Assembly (NCBI GenBank): GCA_947472885.1
Contig: CANJBX010000005.1
Location: forward strand, 1-64,000
Source: Hyphomicrobiaceae bacterium
GTDB taxonomy: Bacteria; Pseudomonadota; Alphaproteobacteria; Rhizobiales; Xanthobacteraceae
Length of the DNA stretch: 64,000 nucleotides
Direction of reading: 5' to 3'
Shown: one piece after another, positions 1-10,700 of the stretch
How the letters are laid out: each line of letters starts with the position of its first letter
Position numbering within the stretch: the first letter of the stretch is position 1
Made by a program: the position numbers and the translations under genes
The notes under the pieces: model-generated
Database searches by the model: none
What the model was told of the DNA's origin: nothing
What the model saw: the letters and a program-made list of their open reading frames with translations, nothing else

Positions 1-264
1 ACCCCGGAAACCGGCTCAACCTGCATGTATTTCTGGAGTTTGATGCGCAATTACAAACTCCAGGACCAGTCGCTGACGACCTTCCTGCGCGAGGCCAATG
101 CCACGATATTTCTGGAAGATCAGGTCGTCGTCGAGGCCCAGCAAATAATGTTGGACGCGCAGCCCGGCCATGGACTACGAAACCTCAATATCGACGCAGA
201 TTCGATGCGGACACGCCGCATCATCGAAGATATGATCGCGAGCGAGAAGCGGAGCGCGGCCTGA
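1..264 (+). CDS. Rieske-type aromatic ring-hydroxylating oxygenase, C-terminal fragment (truncated by window edge)
   Basis: Open frame from base 1 (TPETGSTCMYFWSLMRNYKLQD...), resembling the C-terminal region of VanA-type oxygenases; ends TGA at 264. Confidence 0.7.
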   Translation, partial: TPETGSTCMYFWSLMRNYKLQDQSLTTFLREANATIFLEDQVVVEAQQIMLDAQPGHGLRNLNIDADSMRTRRIIEDMIASEKRSAA

Positions 265-384
265 ACGGGCGCGGCGCGTTTCCCGGAAATAGCGGCATCA
301 CAGGGAAGTTCGTCGTTCCGGCATTGCCAGCAGTGGCAACCGGGGGCGAGCATTTTGCAGGTTCGGAAGTGACGGGTTTGAAGC

Positions 385-1569
385 ATGGCGAAGCATAAAA
401 TTCTTATCGCGGGCGCGGGTCTGGGCGGACTGGCGGCAGCATCCTGCCTCCTGAAGGCCGGCCACGATGTCGAAGTTTACGAACAGGCCCCGGCGCTCGG
501 CGAAGTCGGCGCGGGCATTCAGGTCAGCGCCAACGCCCAGCATGTGCTGCGCTACCTCGGCCTCGGCCCGCAGATCGACAAGGTCGGCGTGAAGCCTGGC
601 GCCTATGTGTTCCGCACCTACGACACCGGCGAACTGATCCAGCAGTTTCCGCTCTCGGAAGAACACGAACGCCAGAACGGCGCACCCTACACGCAGATGC
701 ATCGCGCGGACTTCCACGAGATGCTTGCCAACAAGGCGCGCGAATTCAAGCCGGACGTCATCCATCTCAATCGCCGCATCACCGGCTTCACGGAAACCGA
801 AAACGGCGTCGAACTGCATTTCGCCGACGGCACTTCAGCCAAGGGCGACATGCTGGTCGGCGCGGACGGATTGAAGTCCGCCGTACGCCATCAGATCGCC
901 GGCGACGCGCCCGCGACCTACACCGGCGATGCCGCATGGCGCGTCACGGTGCCGGTCGAACGCCTGCCGGAGAATTTTCTGGACAAGGTGATGTCGTTGT
1001 TCATCGGCGGCGGCGGCCACGCCGTCTGCTACTACGTGCGCGGCGGCAAGCTGCTGAACTTCGTCGGCATCGTCGAAACCGACGATGTGCAGGAAGAATC
1101 CTGGACGGTAAAGATGCCGTGGGAACAGCTCAAGGCCGACTTCAAGGGCTGGCATCCCATCGTCCAGCGCGTGCTGGACGAAGCCGACCATGACCAGTGC
1201 TTCCGCTGGTCACTGTTCTACCGGCCACCGATCGATAACTGGAGCACCGGGCGCGCCACGCTCCTGGGCGACTCGGCTCACGCCACCCTGCCCTATCTTG
1301 CGCAGGGCGCGGTGATGGCGATCGAGGACGGCGCGGTTCTGGCGCGCGCGCTCGACATGTCCCCGACGGTTGCCGAAGGCTTGCAACTCTATCAGCGCAA
1401 CCGTATTGCCCGCACCGCGAAGATCGTCACACAATCGACGGAAAACCGCCGGCTGTTCCATCTGCGTTCGCGCGAGGAAGTCTTCGCCGAGTTCGGCAAG
1501 CGCGACGAGGGCCAGGACCGCAACACGTGGCTGTATTCGTACAATCCGATGACGGTCGAGCTTAAATAA
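385..1569 (+). CDS. FAD-dependent monooxygenase (salicylate / 3-hydroxybenzoate hydroxylase-like)
   Basis: N-terminal GAGLGGLAAASCLLKAGHDVEVYEQ dinucleotide-binding motif, GADGLKSAVR and GDSAHATLPYLAQGAVMAIEDG motifs. Confidence 0.9.
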   Translation: MAKHKILIAGAGLGGLAAASCLLKAGHDVEVYEQAPALGEVGAGIQVSANAQHVLRYLGLGPQIDKVGVKPGAYVFRTYDTGELIQQFPLSEEHERQNGAPYTQMHRADFHEMLANKAREFKPDVIHLNRRITGFTETENGVELHFADGTSAKGDMLVGADGLKSAVRHQIAGDAPATYTGDAAWRVTVPVERLPENFLDKVMSLFIGGGGHAVCYYVRGGKLLNFVGIVETDDVQEESWTVKMPWEQLKADFKGWHPIVQRVLDEADHDQCFRWSLFYRPPIDNWSTGRATLLGDSAHATLPYLAQGAVMAIEDGAVLARALDMSPTVAEGLQLYQRNRIARTAKIVTQSTENRRLFHLRSREEVFAEFGKRDEGQDRNTWLYSYNPMTVELK

Positions 1570-2337
1570 TTACAGCCACCGCCGGGCAAAAAACGCCGCG
1601 GTCATCACGACCGACAGCACGATGACGCCCATCCTTATGTGCTGATGGCTGAGCCTCCGCGCGCCATGCGCGCCGGCAAAGCCGCCGATCACCGCGCCGG
1701 CGATCATCACCGCCGTCTCGATCCACCACACCTGCCCGGAAAACAGAAACAGCGCGACCGCCGTCGTGTTGGCGCCCGCGACCACCACAGTGCGCGTCGG
1801 CCCCATGACTTTCAGGTTGGCTTCGCTCATCAGGCTCCATGCCGCCATCATGAGGATACCGACCGCGCCGCCGAAGTAGCCGCCGTAGATTGCCAGCACG
1901 AACTGCACAACGAGGACCGCGACCGGCCCGATATGTACGTAGCGGCGCAGCGCCAGCCCGGCTTCGCGTCCGAACACGAATGCCAGGGTCGCCGCCAGCA
2001 ACAGCCACGGCACGATGCGGTCGAAGGCCGCCGCCGGCGTGTAAAGCAGTAGCAGGGCACCAACGCCGCCGCCGATCACGCTGACGATGAACAGTGGCTT
2101 CAGCGGCACCGGCCCGAAGGCCCGAAAATCGTTGCGATAGGCCCAGGCGCTCGCCAGCGCCGCAGGCCACATCGCCACCGTACTGGACACATTGGCCGAC
2201 AGCGCCGGCAATCCGAGAAACACCAGCACGGGAAACGTCACGAACGAACCGCCGCCGGCAGCCGCGTTCATGGCGCCCGCGATGAATCCCGTCGCGGCGA
2301 GGATAAGGAAATAGATCACGCACCGACATTCCGGCAC
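1570..2337 (-). CDS. TauE/SafE family sulfite exporter-like membrane protein
   Basis: Multi-TM protein with GFIAGAMNAAAGGGSFVTFPVL signature; convergent with the preceding gene. Confidence 0.85.
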   Translation of the reverse strand: MPECRCVIYFLILAATGFIAGAMNAAAGGGSFVTFPVLVFLGLPALSANVSSTVAMWPAALASAWAYRNDFRAFGPVPLKPLFIVSVIGGGVGALLLLYTPAAAFDRIVPWLLLAATLAFVFGREAGLALRRYVHIGPVAVLVVQFVLAIYGGYFGGAVGILMMAAWSLMSEANLKVMGPTRTVVVAGANTTAVALFLFSGQVWWIETAVMIAGAVIGGFAGAHGARRLSHQHIRMGVIVLSVVMTAAFFARRWL

Positions 2338-2700
2338 GGCCCGGTGCCGCGCAATGAGTCATTCACGCAGTTCGCCTTCGCCGGAAGCGAAACCGGCGTC
2401 GGCGGCGAGGAAAAAGAGTCCTATTTGCAACGCTCCCGGTGAACTTTTGCCGTTCACGATCTGGACTCTTTGGGCGGAGTCCCGATGCAGGTAGATTGGA
2501 CCGATTCGGGGGCCACCCGCGATCTCGGCTGATGGCGCGTTGACGTGACCATCAGCAAGTCTGGCTACGGCCTCCTCGTGTGATCTGCGTATTTATTTCC
2601 GCCGCGTCTTCGGTCCTGAAAGGACTGCGGATGATCGGCGGATTCGGGCGATTCCGGTGGCGGGGCTTGCTGCCTGCCGGATCGATCAAGGGCTGCGGGA

Positions 2701-5187
2701 ATGCGGGTTGCGATCCAATCGATTGGGTCCGGGATTTTCCGGCTGCGCGTCGCGCAGCGCAGCTTCAGCGCCGCCGCATTCACCCTGCTGCCTGTCACCG
2801 CGAAAGCCGAAGGGCTCGACCTTTCCCTGTTCAAGACCACGCTTGCTGCCGCGCATCATGAGTACATCGCCTATTCGGTGATGTTCGGCGTGCTGGTATT
2901 CGGCGTCGTCTGCGCCGCCATGCTGGTGCGCACGCGCAACCACGCCGCCGCCGACCGCGCCGCCGCCGGTATCAAGATCAATGCCCTCAAGGGCGAAATC
3001 GACCGCGCCAACACGCTGCTGCGCATCGAACCGCAGGTGCTGGTGGCATGGCCCGCCGAGGACGGCGAGCCGGAGATCATCGGCAATGCCGCCGTCGTCG
3101 CCGGAAAGCCCGCGGCGATCCTTTCCTTCGATACGTGGCTTGACCCGGAAGCCGCGCGCGAACTCACCGAGGCCGTCGCGGCGCTGCGCGAACACGGCGA
3201 CAGTTTCACGCTGCCGATGACCGTCTCCGTGGGCCACCAGATCGAGGCCGATGGCCGTGCGGTCGGCGGACGCGCCGTATTGCGGCTGCGGCAGGTCAGC
3301 GGCATTGCCCAGCAATTGGCGAAAGTCACCGCCGAACACCGCCAGCTGCAAAAGCGCGTCGAAGCGCTGCGCGTGCTGGTCGAGACGGTGCCGTCGCCGA
3401 TCTGGCTGCGCAACGAAGCCAACGAGCTGGTGTTTGCCAACAAGGCCTATGCCGACGCCGTCGAGAGCAATCCGGCCGACGCCGTCGCAAACCACACCGA
3501 ACTGCTCGATCACAGCGCACGCGAGGAACTCCGCCTCGGCATCGCCAACGGCAGCTTCTATGCCAAGCGCCTGCCCGCCGTCGTCGCCGGCGAGCGCCGC
3601 GTCCTCGACGTGTTCGGCGTGCCGACCGCCAACGGCAGCGCCGGCATCGCCATCGACGCCACCGAAGCGGAAGCGCTGCGCGCCAGAATGATGCGCATGC
3701 TCGACGCGCACCGCTCGACGCTCGACCAGCTTGCCACCGCCGTTGCGATCTTCGACGCCCAGCGCCGCCTGACGTTCTACAACGCCGCCTACGCGCTGCT
3801 TTGGGAACTCGACGCCGGGTTCCTCGATCAGGCCCCGAGCGACTCGCAGATCCTTGAACAGCTACGCGCCGCGCGCCGCCTCCCCGAGCAACAGGACTTC
3901 CGGGCGTGGCGCACGCAACTCCACGAGGCCTATCAGGCCGTCGAAGCGCGCCAGCACGAATGGCACCTGCCCGATGGCCGCACCTTGCGCGTCGTCACCA
4001 CGCCGAACTCCGAAGGCGGCGTCACCTATCTGTTCGACGACGTCACCGAAAGCCTCGACCTTGCGCGGCGCTTCGATGCGCTCATCCGCGTGCAGGGCGA
4101 AACACTCGACAACCTCGGCGAAGCCGTCGCGGTGTTCGGCAGCGACGGCCGCCTGCGGCTTTCCAATCCGGCCTTCGCGCAGATGTGGCGGCTTGAAATT
4201 CCCGAACTCACCGAACGCCCGCATATCGAAAGCATCATCGCCCGCTTCCGCACACTCACCAACGACGAGACGATGCTGCAGGAACTGCGCGCGTCGGTCA
4301 CGGCGCTGGAAGTCCGCCGCCCGGCCGACCTTCGCATCGAGCGCGTCGATGGCGCGATCCTCGATTGCTCGGCGCAGCCGCTGCCGGATGGCGCAACGCT
4401 GGTGACGTTCATCGACATCACGGCCTCGGTGAATGTCGAACGCGCGCTGGTCGAGAAGAACGAGGCACTGGTCGCCGCCGACCATCTCAAGGAAGCGTTC
4501 CTGCAGCACATGTCCTACGAGCTGCGTTCGCCGCTGACCAACATCACCGGCTTCGCCTACTTCCTCGACGACGAGAAGACCGGCCCGCTCAACGAGCGCC
4601 AGCGCGAATACCTCGGCTACATCACCTATTCGACCAATGCGCTCCTCGCCATCGTCGATAATATTCTCGATCTCGCCACCATCGACGCCGGCGTCATGAA
4701 GCTCGATCTCGGCCCGGTCGAAATCCGCCGCACCATGCAGGCGGCGGCGGAAGGCGTGCAGGACCGCGTCGCCAAGGACGGCATCCATCTCGAACTGCGC
4801 GCCGCGCCCGACGTCGGTACCTTCGTCGCCGACGAGCGCCGCGTCCGTCAGGTGCTGTTCAATCTCCTGTCCAATGCCATCGGCTTCTCGCCGCAGGGCA
4901 GCACGGTCACACTCACCGCCGAAAGCCGCTCCGACGCCGTGGTGTTCACCGTCAGCGATCAGGGCCCCGGCATCGCCGAGGACCGCAAGGACAAGGTGTT
5001 CGACTCGTTCGAGACCCAGTCCGTCGGCTCGCGCCATCGCGGCGTCGGCCTCGGCCTGTCGCTGGTGCGCTCCTTCGTCGAACTGCACGGCGGCTCGGTC
5101 CGTATCGATTCCGTCGCAGGACAGGGCACCACCGTCACCTGCATCTTCCCCCACGAACACGAAGCAGCCCGCACCGCCGCCGAATAG
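2701..5187 (+). CDS. divL: DivL-like PAS-domain histidine kinase homologue (H-box Tyr); exact start uncertain
   Basis: Several PAS-like segments, DHp segment LKEAFLQHMSYELRSPLTNITGF with Tyr at the usual His position, HATPase motifs (NLLSNAI, DQGPGI, GVGLGLSLV); located directly upstream of tsaE. Confidence 0.85.
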   Translation: MRVAIQSIGSGIFRLRVAQRSFSAAAFTLLPVTAKAEGLDLSLFKTTLAAAHHEYIAYSVMFGVLVFGVVCAAMLVRTRNHAAADRAAAGIKINALKGEIDRANTLLRIEPQVLVAWPAEDGEPEIIGNAAVVAGKPAAILSFDTWLDPEAARELTEAVAALREHGDSFTLPMTVSVGHQIEADGRAVGGRAVLRLRQVSGIAQQLAKVTAEHRQLQKRVEALRVLVETVPSPIWLRNEANELVFANKAYADAVESNPADAVANHTELLDHSAREELRLGIANGSFYAKRLPAVVAGERRVLDVFGVPTANGSAGIAIDATEAEALRARMMRMLDAHRSTLDQLATAVAIFDAQRRLTFYNAAYALLWELDAGFLDQAPSDSQILEQLRAARRLPEQQDFRAWRTQLHEAYQAVEARQHEWHLPDGRTLRVVTTPNSEGGVTYLFDDVTESLDLARRFDALIRVQGETLDNLGEAVAVFGSDGRLRLSNPAFAQMWRLEIPELTERPHIESIIARFRTLTNDETMLQELRASVTALEVRRPADLRIERVDGAILDCSAQPLPDGATLVTFIDITASVNVERALVEKNEALVAADHLKEAFLQHMSYELRSPLTNITGFAYFLDDEKTGPLNERQREYLGYITYSTNALLAIVDNILDLATIDAGVMKLDLGPVEIRRTMQAAAEGVQDRVAKDGIHLELRAAPDVGTFVADERRVRQVLFNLLSNAIGFSPQGSTVTLTAESRSDAVVFTVSDQGPGIAEDRKDKVFDSFETQSVGSRHRGVGLGLSLVRSFVELHGGSVRIDSVAGQGTTVTCIFPHEHEAARTAAE

Positions 5188-5252
5188 CCGCGATTGTTAT
5201 GTCCGTACAAGGCGGATAAAAGCCAACAACAGCAGGACATCTGCGACACGAC

Positions 5253-6809
5253 ATGTTCGCGAATACGCCCGACGGAAAATCCTTCACGCTTGAAATCGCC
5301 AGCGAAGGCGAGTTGCGTCCGCTCGCCGCCATGCTCGCCACGGTACTGGAGCGCGGCGACGTGGTCGCGCTGTCGGGCGACCTCGGCGCCGGCAAGACCA
5401 CCTTCGCGCGCACGATGATCCGCGAACTCACGGCGAACCCCGCGCAGGAAGCGCCGAGCCCGACCTATACATTTTTGCAGACCTATGAGGCCAAGAGCTT
5501 CACCATCGTCCACGCCGACCTTTACCGGCTGACCAGCCCGGACGAACTTACTGAACTCGGCTTCGACGACCTCCCCGAAGGCGCGGTGCTGCTGGTCGAA
5601 TGGCCAGAACGCGCACCCAGGTTGCTGCCGGACAATTACTGGGAAGTCACCCTCGCGGTGCTGCCCGAACGCAGCGACGGCCATCGCACGTTTTCGCTGA
5701 TCGGCCATGGCGCCTATGCCGGGCGTCTGGAGCGGATTATTTCAACGCGGCGCTTCCTCGAAGAAAACGGCTTCGGCGGCGCACAGCGCGAACGCATGGC
5801 GGGCGACGCCTCCAGCCGCAGCTACGAGCGGCTGTTGTTCGAGGGCAAGCAGTTCATCCTGATGAATTCGCCGAAGCGGCCCGACGGCCCGCCGGTCAAG
5901 GACGGCAAGCCCTATAGCGCGATTGCGCATCTCTCCGAAGATATCCAGCCGTTCGTCGCGATCTCGCGAACACTGCACGACAAGGGTTTCTCGACGCCCG
6001 AGATTTACGCCGCCGACCTTTCCGACGGCTACATCGTGCTGGAAGACCTCGGCAACAACGCCGTCGTCTCCGGCACGCCGCCGGCGCCGGTCCGCACCTG
6101 CTATGAAGCAGCCGTCCATGTGCTGATCGCGCTGCACAAGCAGATATTGCCCGATGCGCTGCCGGTCGCGCCGCATGTGGCCTACAGCCTGCCGTCCTAC
6201 GACATGGACGCCTTCCTGATCGAAGCCGAACTGCTGCCGGACTGGTACCTGCCGTTCCGCAATGCACCGGCATCGGACGTGGCGCGCGGCGAATACGTCG
6301 CGATCTGGCGGGAAATTCTCGCACCCGCTGTCGCGGCCCGCGAGACCTGGGTGCTGCGCGATTTCCATTCGCCGAATCTGCTGTGGATGCCGGAGCGTCG
6401 CGGCATTGCCTGCATGGGCATTCTGGATTTCCAGGATGCCGTGATCGGCCCCGCCGCCTACGACCTCGCTTCGCTGCTGCAGGACGCACGCGTCGATGTG
6501 CCGGAAGCGTGGGAAATGGAAATGCTCACGAGCTATATCCGCGCGCGCTCCATCGACGATCCGAATTTCGACATGCAGCAATTCGCCGCGCTCTACTCGA
6601 CCATGGCGGCGCAGCGCGCGACTAAAATTCTAGGGATCTTCGCGCGGCTCGACCGCCGCGACGGCAAGCCGCAGTATCTTCGACACCTGCCGCGCATCTG
6701 GAACTATGTGCAGCGCGCGCTGGTGCATCCGGCACTCGCGCCGCTCGCCGAATGGTACAAGGCCAATGTACCGCCGCCGCCCGGCGTCGAGGTCATGTTT
6801 CGCCCGTAA
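5253..6809 (+). CDS. tsaE: TsaE (tRNA t6A biosynthesis ATPase) fused to an aminoglycoside-phosphotransferase-fold kinase (AmgK-like)
   Basis: N-terminal Walker A GDLGAGKTTFART and SPTYTFLQTY; C-terminal APH-fold motifs (VLRDFHSPNLLW, GILDFQDAVIGPAAYDLASLLQDAR). Confidence 0.9.
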   Translation: MFANTPDGKSFTLEIASEGELRPLAAMLATVLERGDVVALSGDLGAGKTTFARTMIRELTANPAQEAPSPTYTFLQTYEAKSFTIVHADLYRLTSPDELTELGFDDLPEGAVLLVEWPERAPRLLPDNYWEVTLAVLPERSDGHRTFSLIGHGAYAGRLERIISTRRFLEENGFGGAQRERMAGDASSRSYERLLFEGKQFILMNSPKRPDGPPVKDGKPYSAIAHLSEDIQPFVAISRTLHDKGFSTPEIYAADLSDGYIVLEDLGNNAVVSGTPPAPVRTCYEAAVHVLIALHKQILPDALPVAPHVAYSLPSYDMDAFLIEAELLPDWYLPFRNAPASDVARGEYVAIWREILAPAVAARETWVLRDFHSPNLLWMPERRGIACMGILDFQDAVIGPAAYDLASLLQDARVDVPEAWEMEMLTSYIRARSIDDPNFDMQQFAALYSTMAAQRATKILGIFARLDRRDGKPQYLRHLPRIWNYVQRALVHPALAPLAEWYKANVPPPPGVEVMFRP

Positions 6810-6830
6810 AATCACGCAAAACCCGCATGG

Positions 6831-6845
6831 TTAGCGAAATCTTAA
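6831..6845. promoter_or_regulatory. Candidate CtrA-type box TTAG-N7-TTAA
   Basis: TTAGCGAAATCTTAA in the tsaE-murU intergenic region; one mismatch to TTAA-N7-TTAA. Confidence 0.35.
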
Positions 6846-6958
6846 CGCGCCGCCGCTACCACAACTCCCAGCATCCGCACCTTATTGCTGCGGCGGTTTG
6901 TGCGTAACACGCTGTCGCCTGAGTGTTACACTCCCCCGATAACTGTCGCTGTAACGCA

Positions 6959-7708
6959 ATGACCCGTTCGAACGATTCCCCGCACCCCGCCAATACTCCT
7001 CGCCACGCCATGGTGATGGCGGCCGGCCTTGGCACGCGCATGCGCCCACTCACGGACAACATGCCCAAGCCGCTGGTGCCGGTGGCAGGCAAGCCGCTGA
7101 TCGACTTCGTGCTGGACAAGCTTGCCAATGCGGGCGTCACCACCGCCGTCGTCAACGTCCATTACTTCGCCGACCAGATCGAACAGCATCTTGCCGCGCG
7201 CAAGGAGCCGAACATCGTGATCTCGAACGAGCGTCCGCGGCTCCTCGGCACCGGCGGCGGGGTCGTCAATGCGCTGCCGCAACTGGGCGGCGGGCCGTTC
7301 TTTCACGTCAATTCCGATACGCTGTGGCTCGATGGCGTGTCGCCCAATCTCGACCGCCTCGCCGCGACCTTCGATCCCGCGCGCATGGACGCGCTGCTGC
7401 TGCTGGCCGCGACCGCCAACAGTATCGGCTATTCCGGCCGCGGCGACTACGCCATGACGCCGGACGGTGCGCTGCGCCGCCGCGGCGAACGCGATGTGGT
7501 GCCGTTCGTGTTTGCTGGCGTCGCGATCCTCTCGCCTGCCCTGTTCAAGGATGCGCCCGCCGGCGATTTCTCGCTGACCACGCTGTTCGACCGCGCCAGC
7601 GAGGCCGGACGGCTCGCGGGCCTGCGGCTCGATGGCCTGTGGATGCACGTCGGCACGCCCGATGCCGTCACCGCCGCCGAAACCGCCATTCGCGCCAGTG
7701 CGGCGTGA
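6959..7708 (+). CDS. murU: Nucleotidyltransferase family protein, MurU-like (N-acetylmuramate-1-phosphate uridylyltransferase)
   Basis: MVMAAGLGTRMRPLTDNMPKPLVPVAGKPLIDFVLD nucleotidyltransferase motif; immediately downstream of the AmgK-like domain. ATG at 6959. Confidence 0.85.
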   Translation: MTRSNDSPHPANTPRHAMVMAAGLGTRMRPLTDNMPKPLVPVAGKPLIDFVLDKLANAGVTTAVVNVHYFADQIEQHLAARKEPNIVISNERPRLLGTGGGVVNALPQLGGGPFFHVNSDTLWLDGVSPNLDRLAATFDPARMDALLLLAATANSIGYSGRGDYAMTPDGALRRRGERDVVPFVFAGVAILSPALFKDAPAGDFSLTTLFDRASEAGRLAGLRLDGLWMHVGTPDAVTAAETAIRASAA

Positions 7709-7750
7709 TCTGATCCCTCTTCATTTGCCGCCGGTGCTACACTGACCGGC

Positions 7751-10700
7751 ATGATTCCGGGTTCCCCCTCAGCCTCGAAGCGCGGCCGTGTTTTCACCAT
7801 TCCGGCGTCGGTGCCGTTCCTGCCGACGCTGGTGAAGGCGTTGCTCGACGGCACGCTGGTCGCAGGATTTGCGCCGCGCGGCCAACCGCTGGAACTGGCG
7901 CGCGCCACCATCTACCTGCCGACCAAGCGTTCCTGCGTGCTGGCGCGTCAGGCTTTCCTCGACGAACTTGGCACCGATGCCGCTGTGCTGCCGCGCATCG
8001 TCCCCATCGGCAGCATCGACGAGGACGAATTCGCTTTCGCGGAGACTGCTAACGCAGACGCACTGGATTTAAAGCCATCCATCGGCGGCTTTGAGCGCCG
8101 CGCGCTGCTGACGCAGTTCATCCTGAAGTGGGCGGCGTCGCCCGGCGTGCGCAGCGCGGAAGGCACGCCACTGGTCGCCACATCTCCAAGTGCGGCGCTC
8201 GCCCTGGCCGACGACCTCGCGCGGTTGATGGACGACATGACCACCCGCGAAGTGCCGTGGTCGAAGCTCGATACGCTCGTGCCGGAGAGCATGGACAAAT
8301 ACTGGCAACTCACGCTCGATTTTCTCAAGATCGCGCGCGAACACTGGCCGGCCCTGCTCAGGGAGCGGCAAGCCATCGAACCGGCCGAACACCGCGACCG
8401 TTTGATCGCCGCTGAAGCTGAACGCCTGAAGACACGCCCGGACGGTCCGGTGATTGCCGCTGGCTCGACCGGCTCGATGCCGGCGACGGCGAAGCTGATC
8501 GCAACGATTGCAAAATTGCCGCATGGCGCGGTGGTGCTGCCGGGCCTCGACACCGACCTCGACGAACCCTCGTGGAGGCTGATCTCCGGCGAGAACGACA
8601 ACACGCCCGCCGCGGGCCACGCCCAGTTCGCGCTGCATGGCCTGCTGGCGCGCATGGAAATCGAACGCGGCGCGGTCGATACACTGGGTACTCCATCAGA
8701 GGAAGGCCGCGAGACGCTGGTGTCGGAGGCGCTGCGCCCCGCGCAGAGTACGCACATCTGGCCACAGCGGCTGGACGACAGGGACATCGCCGCGCGCATC
8801 GCGGCGGGACTTTCCAACCTGACCCTGATCGAGGCCGCCAACGCGGAAGAAGAAGCGCTGGCCATTGCGATTGCGCTGCGCGAGGCAGTGAATACGCCCG
8901 GCAAGACCGCCGCGCTGATTACGCCCGACCGTGCGCTGGCGCGCCGCGTCACCGCCGCGCTGCAACGCTGGCACATCGACGCCAACGACACTGGCGGCGA
9001 CCCGCTGGGCAACACGCCCGCCGGGGTGTTCGCGCGGCTCGCCGCCGAAGTCGCGCTCGATGGGCTGCCGCCGGTCTCACTGCTGGCGCTGCTCAAGCAT
9101 CCACTGTTCAGGCTGGGCGACGGCAACAGCGTCGCCGCACTGGAACGCGCCGTGCTGCGCGGGCCACGTCCGCGTGGCGGTAGCGCGGCACTGGCGAGCG
9201 CCGTGAAGAATACGCGCGCCGAGTGGGACAAGCTCCAGCGCAAGGAGCGCTCGTCGATCCATCGGTTCGACCCGCAGGCGGCGCTGACGGCGGCTGACTT
9301 CGACCATGCGGCGGCGCTGGTCGATAAAATTTCCGCCGCGCTCAAGCCGCTGGAAGAAATCGCCCGCAGCAAACCGCTGCCGTTCGGCGAGATGGCGAAG
9401 CGTCATCGCGAGGTCATCGCGCATCTCAGCACTGAGGGCGACAACGCAGCCGCATTCCTGCGCGAGGACGGCAAGAAGCTCACGGAGACGTTCGAGGAAA
9501 GCGAAAGCCAGACCGCGGATTCGGATATCGCGCTGTCGCCCATCGACTACGCCGAATTTTTCCTGACCGCGATTGCAGGCACCGTCGTGCGCTGGCAGGA
9601 GAACCCTGCGGCACGCGTGCGTATCTATGGTTTGCTCGAAGCGCGACTGACCGACACCGACCGCGTCGTACTCGGCGGACTGGCGGAAGGCGTGTGGCCG
9701 CCGGAAGTACGCGGCGATCCGTGGCTCAGCCGTCCGATGCGCCATCAGCTCGGACTGAACCTGCCGGAGCTGCGCATCGGCCTTACCGCACATGACTTCG
9801 CGCAGCTCCTTGGCGCGCGCGAAGTGTTTCTCACCCGCGCCACCAAGCTCGGCGGCGCGCCGACGGTGGCTTCCAGATTTCTGCAACGGCTCGGCGCGGT
9901 CGCCGGCGAACGCTGGACCGAGGTCGCGGCGCGCGGCGAGAACTATCTCGCGTGGGCGCGCAATCTCGATCATCAGGCACAAGAAGCAAAGCCGGTTGCG
10001 CGTCCCCAACCCAGGCCACCGCGCGCGGCGCGGCCGCACCGGCTGTCCGTCACCGATATCGAGAACTGGCGGCGCGATCCCTATTCGATCTACGCCGGCC
10101 ATATTCTCCGCCTGCGGCCGCTGGAGGACATCGACACGCCGCCCGGCGCACGCGACCGCGGCACGCTTATTCATGGCGCCATCGGCGAATTCACCGATAT
10201 CTACAAGGACAGGCTGCCGCCCGATGCGGAGCGTGTGCTGATCGGCATCGGCGAGCGGCATTTCGAGCCGCTGAAGGACTTTCCCGAGGCGCGCGCGTTC
10301 TGGTGGCCGCGCTTCCTGCGCATCGCCAGGTGGTTCGCGCAATTCGAGACCGCGCGCCGCCCCGACATTGAAACGCTTTACACCGAGCTTTCGGGCACCC
10401 GCGAGTTTCCGCTTGGCGATGCCACCTTCACGTTACGCACGCGCGCCGACCGTATCGAGCGCCGCAAGGACGGCTCCTACGTCATTCTCGACTACAAGAC
10501 CGGAACGCCGCCGACGACGCCGCAGGTGCAGACCGGCCTCTCGCCGCAGCTCACGCTTGAAGCCGCGATCCTGCGCGGCGGCGGCTTCGAGAACATCGAC
10601 CCCCATTCGCCGGTGACGCAACTCGCCTATATCCATCTGCATGGCGGGCCGGATGGCGGCGCCGACAAGCCCGTCACATTCAAGAGCAGCACGGCAGACA

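Noticed and set aside
3862-5160. 432-aa minus-strand ORF opposite divL
   Set aside because: Shadow frame opposite a kinase with recognisable DHp and ATPase motifs.
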